DNA of 40,739 nt from assembly GCA_021495925.1 (NCBI GenBank), contig JAKEKT010000160.1:1-40739 (forward strand), read 5' to 3'. Positions 20,586 to 31,899 of the stretch are shown in pieces. A program made the translations under genes and the position numbers. The notes under the pieces were generated by a model. The model made no database searches. It saw only the letters and a program-made list of their open reading frames with translations, and was not told the DNA's origin. The stretch comes from Diplodia intermedia. Taxonomy: Eukaryota > Ascomycota > Dothideomycetes > Botryosphaeriales > Botryosphaeriaceae. Position 1 is the stretch's first letter. Every line of letters starts with the position of its first letter.

Positions 20586-23050
20586 TCACACGCTTTCCTT
20601 TGCCTTCTCCAGCACTGACACCATCTGCCCGTAAAGGGCCGGGTCGTTTGTCCTCCGCCTGCTTCCACCCGGAAAGACGACGGTACGAAGCTCTTGTATA
20701 CAAGGCTTTAGAGGCATGCAGAACTCTGTCAAGTGAGTTTCCAGCTCCGTGGCCAACGAGTCCTCCTCGTTTATCGCGCCAATCTTGTTCTTTGCCAGAT
20801 CCTCCGTTGACATGGTATCCCACTTGTCGCATATCGTGGAGCTGGTCAGAGGTTTCCCAGGCCCCATCCAGTGAGTGCTGATCCAAAGGAGCAGCCAGAA
20901 GAAAGACTCTTTGTCGTGCAGGTCTAGATGTGGGTCGCCCTTGAGGGCACCTATCGCCATGAAGACCTTGGTCCCTGTCTTGCTTGGAGCTCCGGATGCC
21001 TCCTCGCGGTCCATTTTGATGGCCAGGTCGACGTCGATTAGGAAGCCATCGTCCTCTGCGTCGTTCAACATCACGTTACCGATGGAGATATCCCGGTGAA
21101 GAATGCCGGCCTTGGCCACCAGAGACTCGTGCCCTTTAAGACCACCGAGAAGTCCCGTCAACATAGCCCTAAGACTGCTGGCGTGGTAAAGGTTTTTTCC
21201 AACGTCCCGCATGACCACGCGGCGATGGACCCGGTTGGGCGGTCGGTTTGAACGTGGCCGCTTCGAAGGCGGCGGCATCGTCACTTGGTCTGAGGACCTT
21301 TTCAGTGATTTGTTACTAGCTCGGCTACTAGCCCTACTCTGCTGTTGACTGGAGCTGCTAGTAAGGATGGCGGTTACTGGTGAGTCATGAGACTTGGACT
21401 CGCGTCGCCCTCCGGGACCAAGCTCTTTGCGAACGTTGCCGATGACGTCGTCGGGGATCCCTCCCACGTGTACCGTCTCGTGGTGGTAATGACGTGCTAT
21501 GTTGTCGACTCCGGCAGCGGTCGCATCTTCTAGCAGCGGGCCTTCTTCCGGGCGGTCTTCGTATTGCCACGAGTCCTTCACGACGACTCGTTGGGGGGAG
21601 CCGTCACTGCCGTCGTCGCTGTTGTCATCGCTGTCACCCTCAATCCATCCCTCCCAACACGTGGTTGCCCGACCGGCGATGACGCGCTGCCTGGTCATGG
21701 TTCTCTCAAGTCGGATGCGCTCCGACCTGCCGCTCCGCCGAATCTCCAGGTACTTGGTGCCGTCGTCGTCTTCCGATATTGTTGGGTCGAAGCCGAGCTC
21801 TTCATCGTTCATCCAGAGCCAACCAAGGACTACGGACACGAATCTGTGTCCTTCATTTTGAATGTCAAAGAAAGTGGAACCCACACAGCCGAGCCGGTCG
21901 AACTCCCATAGCCGCATGAGTGATCCACACAGCGTGAAGCCCAGAGCAAAACGTCGTGTGTCTTGCGATGAAAGGACCTCCCGTGCATACCTCGCGATGT
22001 CGTAACTAGTCTCAAGTGAAACACTTCTGTTGGGGTTGCTCTTCAGCTCGCCGGCTATGAGGATTTTCGACCACCACACGGGTTCCGAATCGCTAGCGGT
22101 GTCGCTCATGATCCCGACGTCAAGTTTCCGGTTTGCCTTGGTGCCGCGAAGGGCTTGGTTCGGTCTGGCGACGAATGGCCGACGCTTGGCTGGTTGGAAG
22201 CCACCGTTTTTTGCAACTAGCAGGAAGTGGTCGATTAGGTTTTCTAAGAAGCTCAGCACTTCATTTTCAGAACAGGTCGATGGCCAATCCGTCCAACCAG
22301 TACCCTCAACGAACCTGGGAGGATCCGAGCTTTTGCAGGCGTCAAAGACTGCCTTAGCAACATCTTCGAGATGCGAAACCCGCCCGTAAAATGCGTCGAA
22401 GATCCCTGGGTGATCGATGATGAGACTCCTCCGGACCTCGCCATGAAGAAGAGGATCTATATCCTTCCTCTGTTCTGAAGTGCCGACGGAGCTGCCCGAG
22501 TGGAAGTTGGTTGGTGTTTCCTGGAATGAAGGCGCAGGTGCGGATCGAGGAGGTGTCCTTGGATTCGCCGGTTGATGCGAGGAGATGGGAGAGTAAGGCG
22601 GCTTCGTATCGCCGATGAGCTTGTACACGGTCGCCCAGATTGTAGCGTCGTCCTTGTCGGCTACGACGTTCTGGACTAGTCGGGCGGTGTGCTTGATGTC
22701 CGCCGCACCAGTGGCAAGTTGCCCGTAGAGGGGTCCGATATCAACCACAAGGGTGCCATTGCTCTGGCCGTGGCCCGGGAGAAGAAGGGCGGCGGGATGC
22801 GTCATGAATATGTTCACCAGCTGGAGCGCCTGGGTTTTCCCAGTTGCTGCGTGGAGGTGGCGTTAGCGCTTCGTTTGTTGCAGGTGCGGCCATGCTTACA
22901 ATCATCACTGACGATCTTCTCAAAAGGTTCGACATTACGCGAGCTCATGCGGGGGTGAGTGGACTTGAAGGTGGTGCGGAACGCGTCGAGAACGCTCTTG
23001 AGAGGATGCTGGTTGATGATCTCCAGCTGCCGCTCGGTGAACGGCGCCAT
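20586..23050 (-). CDS. FunK1-type protein kinase, 803 aa
   Basis: Exon 1 is 23050-22900. A 53-nt intron with donor GTAAGC, branch GCTAACG and acceptor CGCAG leads to exon 2 (22846-20586). The spliced start reads MAPFTERQLEIINQHPLKSVLDAFR, a usual FunK1 N-terminus. A central low-complexity linker (Ser/Asp/Pro-rich, residues about 450-560) with a basic KRPRSNRPPNRVHRR segment follows. The kinase C-lobe has HRDISIGNVML (from residue 634), IDVDLAIK (654-661) as the DFG-equivalent, GTKVFMAIGAL, then the HDKESFFWLLLWI helix. All are FunK1 hallmarks. The catalytic Asp of HRD is present. FunK1 kinases are a fungus-specific family of poorly known role. Start chosen because it gives an exact splice frame and the family-like N-terminus. 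Confidence 0.9.
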
Positions 23051-23443
23051 AGGCGCGGAGAAGGGTTGGATGTAAGCCAGCGGGTTGTGTGGATCGGCGC
23101 ACTTGGTGGTGTTGGTCTCGGGAGGTGGGGTGTTGTTGATGGAGAGTGTAATGACGCGACTGTGCAGACGCGACCGAGAAAGTCGGAGGTGGCCAGTCGG
23201 CCGCTAAGCGCCAATTCTTCGGGGCTGCAATCTTGAGGTGGCGGGGTTACTTAGGCTGCGGGGCGGCGCAACCTCGGGGCCGGCACCTGGTGAGCGCGTC
23301 GCGCACCGGCACGCGCTCTCGTCCCGCTTCCGCCCTGTTTCTGCTCCACACACCAACCCGCTCTCGTCGCGCTTTCGCCTCCTTCGCAACACCCCGCCGC
23401 GAACGACCTCTCACTGCTCCCGATTCTTAGCATCTTCCCCAAG
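23051..23443. other. Divergent promoter region of FunK1 and F-box genes
   Basis: 393 bp lie between the two start codons, so both promoters must be here. No clear TATA box. A dinucleotide-biased GC-rich stretch at 23255-23400 is the only visible feature. Confidence 0.4.
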
Positions 23444-24674
23444 ATGTGTCACTTTTTCCTCTTCATGGCTCCCAATTTGTACGAGTTTGTGAACCCGTTC
23501 GGAACTTTTGGCGATATTCTCTTCAATGGTTCGGCGGGGGCGCTTGTGAAGCTACTTGCTGTACCAGTCCCGCCTGCGCACTCATCGTAAGTCCACGGTT
23601 TCTCTCTCCGACATGTTTGTGGTTGACCGTCGTCCAAGTCTCGATCACGCCTGGTCGCACAAATCCCAGCGATGCAGCGAAGGCCGCCTGTCTCCCGGCT
23701 GTCCATCCGCGAAGCGCAAGCGTGGAGACCTCGAGGAGCAGCCTGCCCGAGATTGGAAAAGACCCAAAGTGCAGCGTGGCAGCCAGCTTCAAGAGCGCAA
23801 GCGGACCAGCATCCATACCCTCCCAGCCGAATTGCACGACCTCATCATCGACCATCTCGACATGGACGATGTCTTCAACCTTTGCATCTCGAATCGTTAT
23901 TTCTGGAACATTGGCCTGGGGCGCATCCGAGACTACATCATGTCACACCTCGGCACGTGGGCGGACGAGCGCATTGTCTGCGTAGGCAACGGCGTACCCG
24001 ATGCAGATTATCCTCCAGCCATGTATACCGATGACGAGAGAGCTAGATATCGCGAACAGCTCGACGAGATGAATCTCTGGGAATTCCATGAGTATGAGGA
24101 GTTTATTCACGTTGGCCGTGTCGATGTCCCAGATACGTTCTATCGCCAGCTCAAGCGGCCCGACACAGCGTCAGATCTACCGCAACTTGGGTCTTACGCT
24201 TCATGCGTGCTCGCTGAGGCTCGACCGGATCTTCGTTCGTTCTACCCCGTCGACCAACCCTGGATCCTTCGGAACTTGACGACAAAGGAATACGTACGGT
24301 CAGAAGCAATTGCACTGAAACCAGAGCACATTCATGGCCCTCACATCGATCATATCGGTTTCGGAGAAGTCGTCATGTCGCGCATATGCTGGACCGCGGA
24401 CGGCGCCGAGATTGGCATGGAACCCGGGAACATACGAAGAGGCGTCTGGGCCGGACACCGTTTCGATATCACGACGCTCGCGAGGCACAACAAGGAGACA
24501 AAGAAGGATGACTGGCGTGACATCAGTAAAGAAGTGGCTGAAGAACTTGCGAAAATCTGGGAGACTGAATATGGAAGCAACTGGCGCGAAAAGATAATGT
24601 GCGGCGATTTTCACTGGCACGTAGAAACAGACTGCCGCAACGACCCTGGATCACTTCGTGCAAGAAAATGGTAG
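23444..24674 (+). CDS. F-box protein, 392 aa
   Basis: Exon 1 (23444-23586) starts MCHFFLFMAPNLYEFV and ends at a GTAAGT donor. The 52-nt intron (23587-23638) contains the alternative ATG at 23613. The splice joins exactly into the long frame that ends at 24674. Residues 70-92 are basic (SAKRKRGDLEE, then WKRPKVQ), a likely nuclear localisation signal. Residues 107-150 form an F-box: IHTLPAELHDLIIDHLDMDDVFNLCISNRYFW. This would bind Skp1 in an SCF ubiquitin ligase. The remaining 240 residues (Trp, Tyr and His-rich, ending KIMCGDFHWHVETDC) have no known repeat and probably bind the substrate. If the intron is not used the protein starts at 23613 and loses about 30 residues. Confidence 0.78.
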
Positions 24675-26660
24675 TGGTCACGGAGGACGACGAAAAGATG
24701 AAGACGGAGTCGGGCAACGAGGCGTTGCTGATGACGGAGGCGACTTTTTGGCGGTGGCGCTGCCCATTTCTGGGCGGAATGATTTACTGGTGGTGGAGGG
24801 AAATGCTGGGGGGGCAATGTTGTAGGGCGTTTTGGCAGGATCGCCGGGGGATGAGGCATCTGCTACGGCGCGAACACGTTACTAGACGCTCTTGCTGAAG
24901 ACTTTACCGGAAAACCTTTCCTGAACTTTTGTTGTCCGGGCCTTTTGTAGTATCGTTGCCACTGATGCATGACCGCTTGCCAAACATGCCTCACTGAACG
25001 GCTTCGAAGACAGGAAGCCTGCAGCCATCGACCACCCCGATAATGAGCAAAACACCTCACCTTGACGCCATCGCAACAGAAAGCCGTAGCTCTAGTTCCT
25101 CCCTCTTGCCGATGATCACTCGCACCCCCGCTTCTTGTAATCCACCGCCACGGTGAGATATTTCGCGCCAGCCATGTCGCTCACGACCGTCTGCAATGCC
25201 CGGCGAGAGCCGTTTGGCTGGCCGGCCGCGGTGGGCTGGGGTAGAGTGTCGGGAGGTATTCCGTGGCGATGTATCATCAGCTTCATTTTTTTGGTGCGCC
25301 TCTTCGTTCGCTCAGCTTTCTTCTGTCTTCCTCTTCTTTATCCTCACCCGTTTCCCTCCCTTCTTTGATGACGGCGATACGTGACGGCTGCCTGATATCG
25401 CAGAGATCGATACGCGACTCCTACTGTTCCCTCGCCACCTTCACCTTCACCCCCACCTCTTTCACTTACGCCTCCACCTCTACATCTACCTTTGCCTCCG
25501 CAACTCTCGAATGACGTCTTATTTGTCTTAGCTACAAATGTACCCATATGACTAATAGCAAGAACCGCCGAGGAAACTATGCCTTGCCCAACTACCAACA
25601 TGACTATTTACCGCAGGGAGTTTACTACTACTAATTGCCATAAGAAAAACAACACGAGCTCTAGCTAAAGCCCAGCTCCAAGACGCAAAACATGCATCCA
25701 TGGGCTCGGGGAGGTTTCTGTGGAGGCGTCCGTTCTCCCCCACTCGTCGTCCTCTTTGAGCTTCAAAGACTACAGAGGACTGTGCCAGAAGTGACAAGAT
25801 GACTATGCACCGAGTAGAAACTGTGCTTCCAAAAGTGGCTCGAGACGAGATGCTATACCAGCGAGAGCGATGAGTTTGTGAGACTTCTTGATGAGCTTTC
25901 TTCCGGTATAATGCTCGACCAAGTTTTGCCACTGAATCTGTGCACATTGTTGGTGGTCGGCGGTATAAACCTTTTGGGCCTGTTAAGTCGAAAACTCTCG
26001 CACTCTAAGGGAGCGAGCCCAGACGATTGAAGGGATCAATCTTCATTTCACTTCTCGGTGGGATCTGACTCTGATGCTGTGCAAGACAGTAGACTTGGTA
26101 TAAAGGCAGACATAATCGCCTAGTGGAGCCCCGTGGTCGTTCACGATGCATACGCGATAACAATTAGCAGCGGGCTTGGCCGACGCAGTCAATGCCTTTG
26201 GAAGCTAAGCTTCTCCACATGAACCTCTAGCCTCTCTTCATTTCTTTTTTCTGTTGTTCGTCGGAGTTGCATCTCCGATGGCATCCCTGCAACGAGACTC
26301 CTTCTTCTTTCCCTTCCTATCATCCCATCTATTTTTCGCCTTCGTCTTTCTCTTGTCTTCCTCGTGAAATTCTCCAGTATGGTTGTTGAAGCTCGCGGTC
26401 TGGCAAACGCTAGAAGAATCAGTTGAGAACATCATTGAAGATACCACAAGAGAGGAAGCAGAACTCGTCAACGGCGCACTCGGCTGGGCTCTTTCTGCTT
26501 GCCGTCCACTCAGCAGGTCTCGGTTAAAATCTGCTACCGGCTATTACGGTACGCCGCAGGAAGTTTCCCTAAGCTGAAAACGAAGCAGCCGGGAGTTCTC
26601 AAACTACCCGGCCACCAGGTCCGCTCCTCTCATCCGCACATGCGAGAAACGTTCTAGAAC
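24675..26660. other. 2-kb gene-poor spacer
   Basis: No supported gene. A pyrimidine-rich, C/T-biased tract runs from about 25410 to 25510. TATA-like sequences occur at about 25963 and 26097 but no protein-like frame follows them. A plus-strand frame at 26383-26577 (LEESVENIIEDTTREEAELV) has an amphipathic, protein-like look but no start or family. Confidence 0.45.
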
Positions 26661-26789
26661 ACCGAAGACATTTTCTGGCACCTCGTGAGCACGACCGAGG
26701 ATGGGACAATCACCCGGGCTTGCCTCGCCCACCTTTCCAATGCCGACACTCGTAAACGCATCTCCGAGATGATGTCTGGGCAAAGCTAA
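26661..26789 (+). pseudogene. Decayed coding sequence, family unknown
   Basis: A 42-codon forward frame between a TAG and a TAA reads as well-formed protein: an IFWHLVSTTEDGTITRACL stretch and a second SNADTRKRISEMM stretch. The same frame is interrupted by stops at 26652 and 26787, and protein-like pieces continue in other frames up to about 27350 (for example EIGYAMQLRAAADQMEVV). I take the whole 26.6-27.35 kb stretch as the remains of a gene broken by several stops and frameshifts. I cannot name the family. Confidence 0.35.
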
Positions 26790-27745
26790 TTTGCAGACAC
26801 TACAAGCGCAACCCGGACAAGTAGGCTCTGGATGGAGCCCTGCAAGACTTTCCGTACAACACTCCAGCTCGATAGAGTCGACAGTGAGTCAACGAGCAGT
26901 TGCCGGATTTGGTCACGTTCCACGGCCAAGCTTCTAACCGCCGAAGACAAGATTCATCGATAAGAAATTGGCTACGCCATGCAACTGCGGGCGGCCGCGG
27001 ATCAGATGGAGGTGGTTGGAAGTCGGGTTGATGTGGACGAGAGTTCCTCGAAGACGTACAGCTAATATAAACAAGCTCTCGGAGGATAGTAGCACGTCCC
27101 CGCTATCTCTCGCTGCTAACTTAGGCAAGGTGGCTATGGTTAACGTGCACGGCGACTGTTGCTTTTGCCTTCAGAGTCCTACAACGCTTTGCACTCGTGG
27201 TGCCAACACGGAAGTCGTCTACCAGAAGACGTACTCTACGGGCTTCGGCCTCCTCGAGTACAGCCCCAGCAAGCTTACGGGCCTTGCAGTCCCTGCTCGG
27301 TCATCAGAGGCTGTCGGCTGTCCGGGCGGAGCTACAGCCGGAAAGTAAGCTTTCCAGGTTCCAGCTGTCAGCGCAAGATCGACCTTTCCTTCGGCGGGAC
27401 TCGACCGAAGCTCTTCCTCTGCCTGCGCAGTCCAGCGGATAGTATCTATAGGGACATATCCCTCGGCTAATGGGTTAATTACCTGTGCTATACTTCACAT
27501 ATTGCTTTTGCACGTCAAGGGACAATCATTTTTAGAACTAATGCTCCACTGTTTTCATTACATGAGATCCAAGACAATCTAAACGGCACCTTGTACTTGT
27601 CTGACCCTACCTTCACTAACGCACATTTGTTTGGGAGCTACTGCGATGTGACGAGCTGCTATGTAACTTGATATTCCCACGCCGGGGACTGGTGCTTTCT
27701 TCGTGGCACTGCGTATTGTCTGCACAAAGCACTCAGTTTTCCTGC
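26790..27745. other. Relic remainder and intergenic DNA
   Basis: Up to about 27350 several frames carry protein-like pieces broken by stops (see 26661-26789). From 27350 to 27745 there is nothing recognisable. Confidence 0.4.
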
Positions 27746-28150
27746 TTAAGCATCTTCAGTGGCGCGCCTGGAGTTCAGCGCTTCGTTCAAGAGGCGTTGA
27801 GAATGCTCCTTGGCAGCTTCGGCCGCGGCAAGCTTAGCCTCGAGCTCTGCTTTCTCTGCGAGAAGCGTGGCGTTTTTCTGCTCAGCCAGCCTCAAGCGAC
27901 TGAGAAGGCCGTGGGCCGTTCGCTCCAGTCCGCGAGATTTCCACTTAAGCCTGTCCACAAGCCGTTCAAGGAACTCGCAGTCCTTGCAACGCTTAGGATC
28001 AACCGTAAACCGGTTGGCGGCGACGGTACCCATACGTGGGTCATTGCCCGGCTGACGCTTGAGAGTTGGGTCCCGCATGTACCAGGGTGTCCCACGGAGG
28101 ACCGCACGCCGCGAGCTACCGTTCTGTCCAGAAGCCTGAGTAGAAGACAT
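27746..28150 (-). CDS. Small coiled-coil protein, 134 aa
   Basis: A single-exon minus-strand frame from ATG 28150 to TAA 27746-27748. The N-terminal third is basic and Gly/Ser/Arg-rich (GSSRRAVLRGTPWYMRDPTLKRQ). The middle has one Cys pair (KRCKDCEFLERL). The C-terminal half is a long amphipathic coiled coil rich in Leu, Ala and Glu (LLAEKAELEAKLAAAEAAKE). The same frame is open further upstream to 28303, but the TATATAAA at 28212-28219 (minus strand) would start transcription near 28185, so ATG 28150 is preferred over the ATGs at 28207 and beyond. No known family; coiled coils suggest dimers. The dense leucine spacing is the reason for calling this strand rather than the long overlapping plus-strand frame. 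Confidence 0.65.
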   Translation of the reverse strand: MSSTQASGQNGSSRRAVLRGTPWYMRDPTLKRQPGNDPRMGTVAANRFTVDPKRCKDCEFLERLVDRLKWKSRGLERTAHGLLSRLRLAEQKNATLLAEKAELEAKLAAAEAAKEHSQRLLNEALNSRRATEDA

Positions 28151-28211
28151 GATCCGTGGTTGGATGATGTGGGTTCTGTTCTTGTCCGTTTTTCCAACCA
28201 GATGCATGGCA

Positions 28212-28219
28212 TTTATATA
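28212..28219 (-). promoter_or_regulatory. TATA box of the coiled-coil gene
   Basis: TATATAAA on the minus strand, 62 bp before the chosen ATG at 28150. It decides between the start at 28150 and further upstream ATGs. Confidence 0.45.
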
Positions 28220-28369
28220 CGAGCAAAGTCTTCGTCGTTGTTTCTTAACTTTTGCTCGAGCTGTACACATATAATGTGTCTGTAGAGTAACAAGCATAGC
28301 CACATTGTATGAGATTAACGAGATCTTCCTGAAATATACAATGGCCAGTGATGAACAAAGAAAGACCTC

Positions 28370-28528
28370 CTACCACTCGGCCAGCGGCGCAGCCCAGTCG
28401 GCCAGTACCTGCAGACCGTGACCGTGCAGTAGCTGGTAGGTACCAAGCAGCGTCTTCGCCAGGCCTAGATGATAGTCTCCCATCATGGCGAAGCCCCACA
28501 AAGTAAAGACACCACCAGGTGGACCCGC
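28370..28528 (-). pseudogene. Orphan coding fragment, family unknown
   Basis: A minus-strand frame of 52 codons ends at TAG 28372-28370. It reads PPGGVFTLWGFAMMGDYHLG, then LAKTLLGTYQLL, and ends PLAEW. Composition and lack of bias suggest a real protein end, perhaps a terminal exon, but the upstream side meets a TGA and no convincing acceptor was found. The family is unknown. Confidence 0.25.
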
Positions 28529-29875
28529 TCACCCGCATGAGCGGGAGAGTGGGCAGACGAAGCCAATCTATTGCTACCACACCATGACGTCTGACGGTGC
28601 GCCAAATTGGACCCCATCAGTGATGCAACCTCATGTCCCGATGCATTCGATTTGTTCATCTCTGGCCTTTAACGAAGAGGCAGTTTGTGGTGGAGGAATG
28701 CGAGTGCGGCTTTCGCGGAACCATCTTATCACGATATATTCTCTCCGTCCATCTCCATCGGTCCAGCAGAGCAATAAAATTTGCGTCGTAAATTCTCGAG
28801 TGAGATTTTAGTGTTTCCATCTTTCACCTCCACAGTAGCTGCAAGAGCCGCATAGTAGTTACGAGTTCACTGATGCGAGCCCAGGAGAGTGTGTATATGA
28901 AATTACCACAACTATGACCTCACAATGGCAGTTAATACCGCTACCAACTGCTCTCCGTCATTTTGTGCCGCAATGTCGGCCGCGTCATGCCCGAGCCGTA
29001 ACAGCATCGGCGGCGTCCAGAGTACAGATGAAACGAACTCCTTGGCGCAGATGATGGAAAAAAAGTAAGCTATATAAATTTTCCCGTAGACACTATGTAC
29101 GTATGAAGTCAGCAACGTCGCTTTTCAACCCCATATCGCGTGTGGTAGAGGTCCAGGGAAAAATGACAGAGCTCTCTCCATGCCGCTGCCGGGATCCATC
29201 CGCTCCGGAGTTTGCAAGGTTTTAGCTGGAATATTGCCCCTCGTACTTCTTTCTCTCCCAACAGCTCTCACAGGTATTGGAAACATTCCGTGGACAATTT
29301 ATTCGCCCGGATGGAAAGAATTGCAGAGCAGCGACTAGAAATGCCTGCGGAAAGGACCACTATATACCAACATCACGGCTGCTGTACCATCCATCGCCGA
29401 TGTCTTTCAAAAACCTCAACGAACGTCTCATCTTCCTCAAGCATCGGATCCTCCATCAAATCCTAAGCGGCAGCAGGTCCACCGGTGCGAGGGGCGCCAT
29501 GACCTTTGACGACGAAGAGGCCAGTTTTTTTTTTTTTTTTTTTTATTTAAGGAATAGCGTAGCGCTCCCGCGGTCCGCAGCAGCGAGACGGAGCTGCCAG
29601 TCTGCGACCCCCGATCGGGCTCGGGACGTACGTATGTACGTCAGCCCCATCCAGGCGGTCGTCCTTCTTGCGGGAGAGACCCGTTCATCAGGCCGTCCGA
29701 ATTTCAACGTCGCCAACCACGTTTCCTACGCCAACACCAACATCACGCCCCCTCCCTCCACCGCCCGCGAGCGCGAAAATCGCCCCCACTTTCGAGCAGC
29801 AATGACAAGGATCATAGAAGAACACTCGGCCCCGCTGCCATCCCTTATCGCGGTAAGAGGCCTTCCTCTTGTGAG
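28529..29875. other. Gene-poor spacer with a 20-T run
   Basis: No supported gene. A run of 20 T (29525-29544) lies in the middle, followed by ATTTAA. The right edge contains the 8-bp target duplication (29868-29875) of the transposable element. Confidence 0.5.
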
Positions 29876-30150
29876 CAGGGGTCGCAGCTTGAACCGCTTG
29901 CAAGCAGAGGGAGGTCCGCGAATCGATTAAATAAGCGTCTATGCTTGCGCTTAAGCTTAACTAGTCGCTTTATAAGCGCTTGCAAGCGCGTATATATACT
30001 TTAATTAGTAGCAAGAGGCCCGTGTTCTACCCGTGTCCGGCCCGTGTCTAGTTCTCCTCCCGTCATACGCCACGATGCTTAGCACAGTATTCTCTATCTA
30101 ATATTACTTATTTCTGCTTATCAAGCGCTTGCCGCTTGTTGCGACCCCTG
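29876..30150. mobile_element. Non-autonomous hAT-type element (MITE), 275 bp
   Basis: The element starts CAGGGGTCGCA and ends TGCGACCCCTG, an 11-bp perfect terminal inverted repeat beginning with CAGGG as hAT elements do. It is flanked by a perfect 8-bp direct repeat CTTGTGAG (29868-29875 and 30151-30158), the length hAT transposases duplicate. Inside the ends are short palindromic subterminal repeats (GCTTGCAAGC at about 29898; AAGCGCTTGCAAGCGC at about 29973; CAAGCGCTTG at about 30123). The middle is AT-rich with no coding capacity, so a transposase from elsewhere must have moved it. The perfect duplication points to recent insertion. Confidence 0.85.
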
Positions 30151-30689
30151 CTTGTGAGAACGAGTCTGCTTAAACTTAAGCATGTGGGCGAGGTCTCCGT
30201 GGCGAGTACCAAGCCAGCGTGGCGCTTCGTGAATCGTGACTCTAAGGATTGCAGGCGCGGTGGGGTGGGGGGGAACTAGCGGGCTGAGTCGCGTGAAACC
30301 AACCAACCACGAGCGGGCAAACGTCCGTCGTTGTCGGCGAACGAAGGGGACGCCGCGCCGCGCCGCTCCAGCCAAGCCGCGATACATAGGCGCAACCCCT
30401 TCCACCCCTTTTCCTGTCTCCCGCACCGTGCTGTCGAGCGTAGGCCTGGCCTGGTCGGGCCTGGCCCAAATCGTCGTCATCGACGTTGCTGCCATCGCCG
30501 TCGGGGGTCTTGGTGGACTCGGCTGCTCGGCAATTCGTCGTCTCGGTGCTGACAAGCGGACGGCCATGCATAGGCGGAGAGGAAGAGGGAGGAGGAGGAG
30601 GACGGCACAAACGCCGGTGGAGCAGCGGCGCGGTGCGGCGGGTAGTAGGCCGTGTGTGTGGTTTCACCATCCGCAGCGACGGTGGTGGC

Positions 30690-30720
<31 letters not shown>

Positions 30721-31370
30721 CTAATGGAGCGCCTAGGCGGTGCTGGAGCTATCATCTCCGGCGTGCGCTCGTTTAGACAACACACGCCTTGGCTGCATCA
30801 GTCGAATCGGCCCCGAGAAAATGCTGAGTCGAGACGCTAATTTGGTTGCTTTACGATGCAACGATGTGTCTCGAATACCACGACGGTGTTGGTGAGGAAT
30901 GGGGAAAGAGAAGACGGCAGTGTTTCCGCAAGTCATTCAAGGCGCAGAGATGGTCAAATATGCAGGCTTTGGACTTGGAATGTTTTGATTATCTGCTCGT
31001 GTGAACCGGATGTTCGTCATAGAAGCAAAGATATACATCTAGAGTCCGTTTCAGGCCTCTGGTGTAGGTGTTGGGTGGGACGATGGAAGCATGCTCGATG
31101 GGGACAACGACGAAGACATTTTTCAGGGATACGGAGGTAAATCAGGCGTGCAGGACGCCTGAAGTTTGGACACCAACACCCTTTTCGAGATCGTACATGA
31201 GTCAGCATGGATCACACTACCAGCACGGATCACGGAAAATACGATGGATGACGGAGCGGACCAACTAGCGCAGGCGCACAGGCCGAAAATCGCTCACCGT
31301 CTTATACATGGTGCAAGGTAATCTCGCTTGGTCATACCTTAGTAGAGGTCACGAGTAAGTGTCGATTTAC
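30151..31370. other. Intergenic stretch with a trinucleotide repeat
   Basis: The first 8 bases are the right copy of the element's target duplication. 30240-30690 is GC-rich with overlapping frames on both strands and no recognised domain. A 10-unit ATG repeat is listed separately. No supported gene. Confidence 0.5.
30691..30720 (+). repeat. (ATG)10 microsatellite
   Basis: Ten perfect tandem ATG units, preceded by an imperfect GGT run and ended by CTAATGG. Confidence 0.9.
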
Positions 31371-31377
31371 TATATAG
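31371..31377 (+). promoter_or_regulatory. TATA-like box of the eight-cysteine secreted protein gene
   Basis: TATATAG lies 61 bp before the ATG at 31432. Position is in line with the other TATA boxes in this window. Confidence 0.4.
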
Positions 31378-31431
31378 TCACTGCTGCCTTTCCTTTGTCT
31401 ACGAAAATGACACGTCAATAAAACAGACAAC

Positions 31432-31899
31432 ATGAAGGTCTCTGTGCTTGCGCTCCTTGCTATTACGTAAGTCTCTACCTAGCCGCTATTGTTGTTTACT
31501 ATCTCACGCTCCTCTAGCTTTCAAGTGGCCACGGTCACTGCTAAGCTTCATAAGAAATGCTGGTGTACATATGCTGGAGTAGTAAGTTAAACACAATCGA
31601 CTGGTAAAAGTATCTGAGCACTAAAACCGTAAAAAGAAAGCAAGCGACGCTACTAAAAACGCTTGTACCATGTATCGAAACCGCGACTCCGGCGACGACC
31701 AATGGGACAAATGTGGGGACTGTAAGTAATAACAATCAATGGAGATATAACTTGTCAAATACTAACGGCTTTGAAAGGCACATACCATCCCGGAGCGCCC
31801 AACATTATGGACACTTGCACCTCCGAAGGGTGGCACCTTGGGGGAGACGAGTGGAACCACTACTGCAGAAAAGGCGATGCGAAGGGGAATTGCGAATAG
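31432..31899 (+). CDS. Eight-cysteine small secreted protein, 101 aa
   Basis: Four exons (31432-31466, 31518-31581, 31637-31721, 31778-31899) with introns of 51, 55 and 56 nt. All have GTAAGT donors and the last has a canonical ACTAAC branch. The frame is exact. Residues 1-20 are a signal peptide (cleavage probably after VTA, before KLHKK). The mature 81 residues have eight cysteines: a C-x-C pair (CWC), one in NACTMY, a C-x-x-C pair (CGDC), one in DTC, one in HYC, and the penultimate residue. That predicts four disulfides. Size, secretion and cysteine density fit a fungal effector or other apoplastic protein. No family is recognised, so the role is inferred. The many short introns are typical of such genes. 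Confidence 0.85.

Noticed and set aside
27668..28285. 205-codon plus-strand frame opposite the coiled-coil gene
   Set aside because: It is the complement of the heptad-like coiled coil on the minus strand, which also has a TATA box at the right distance.
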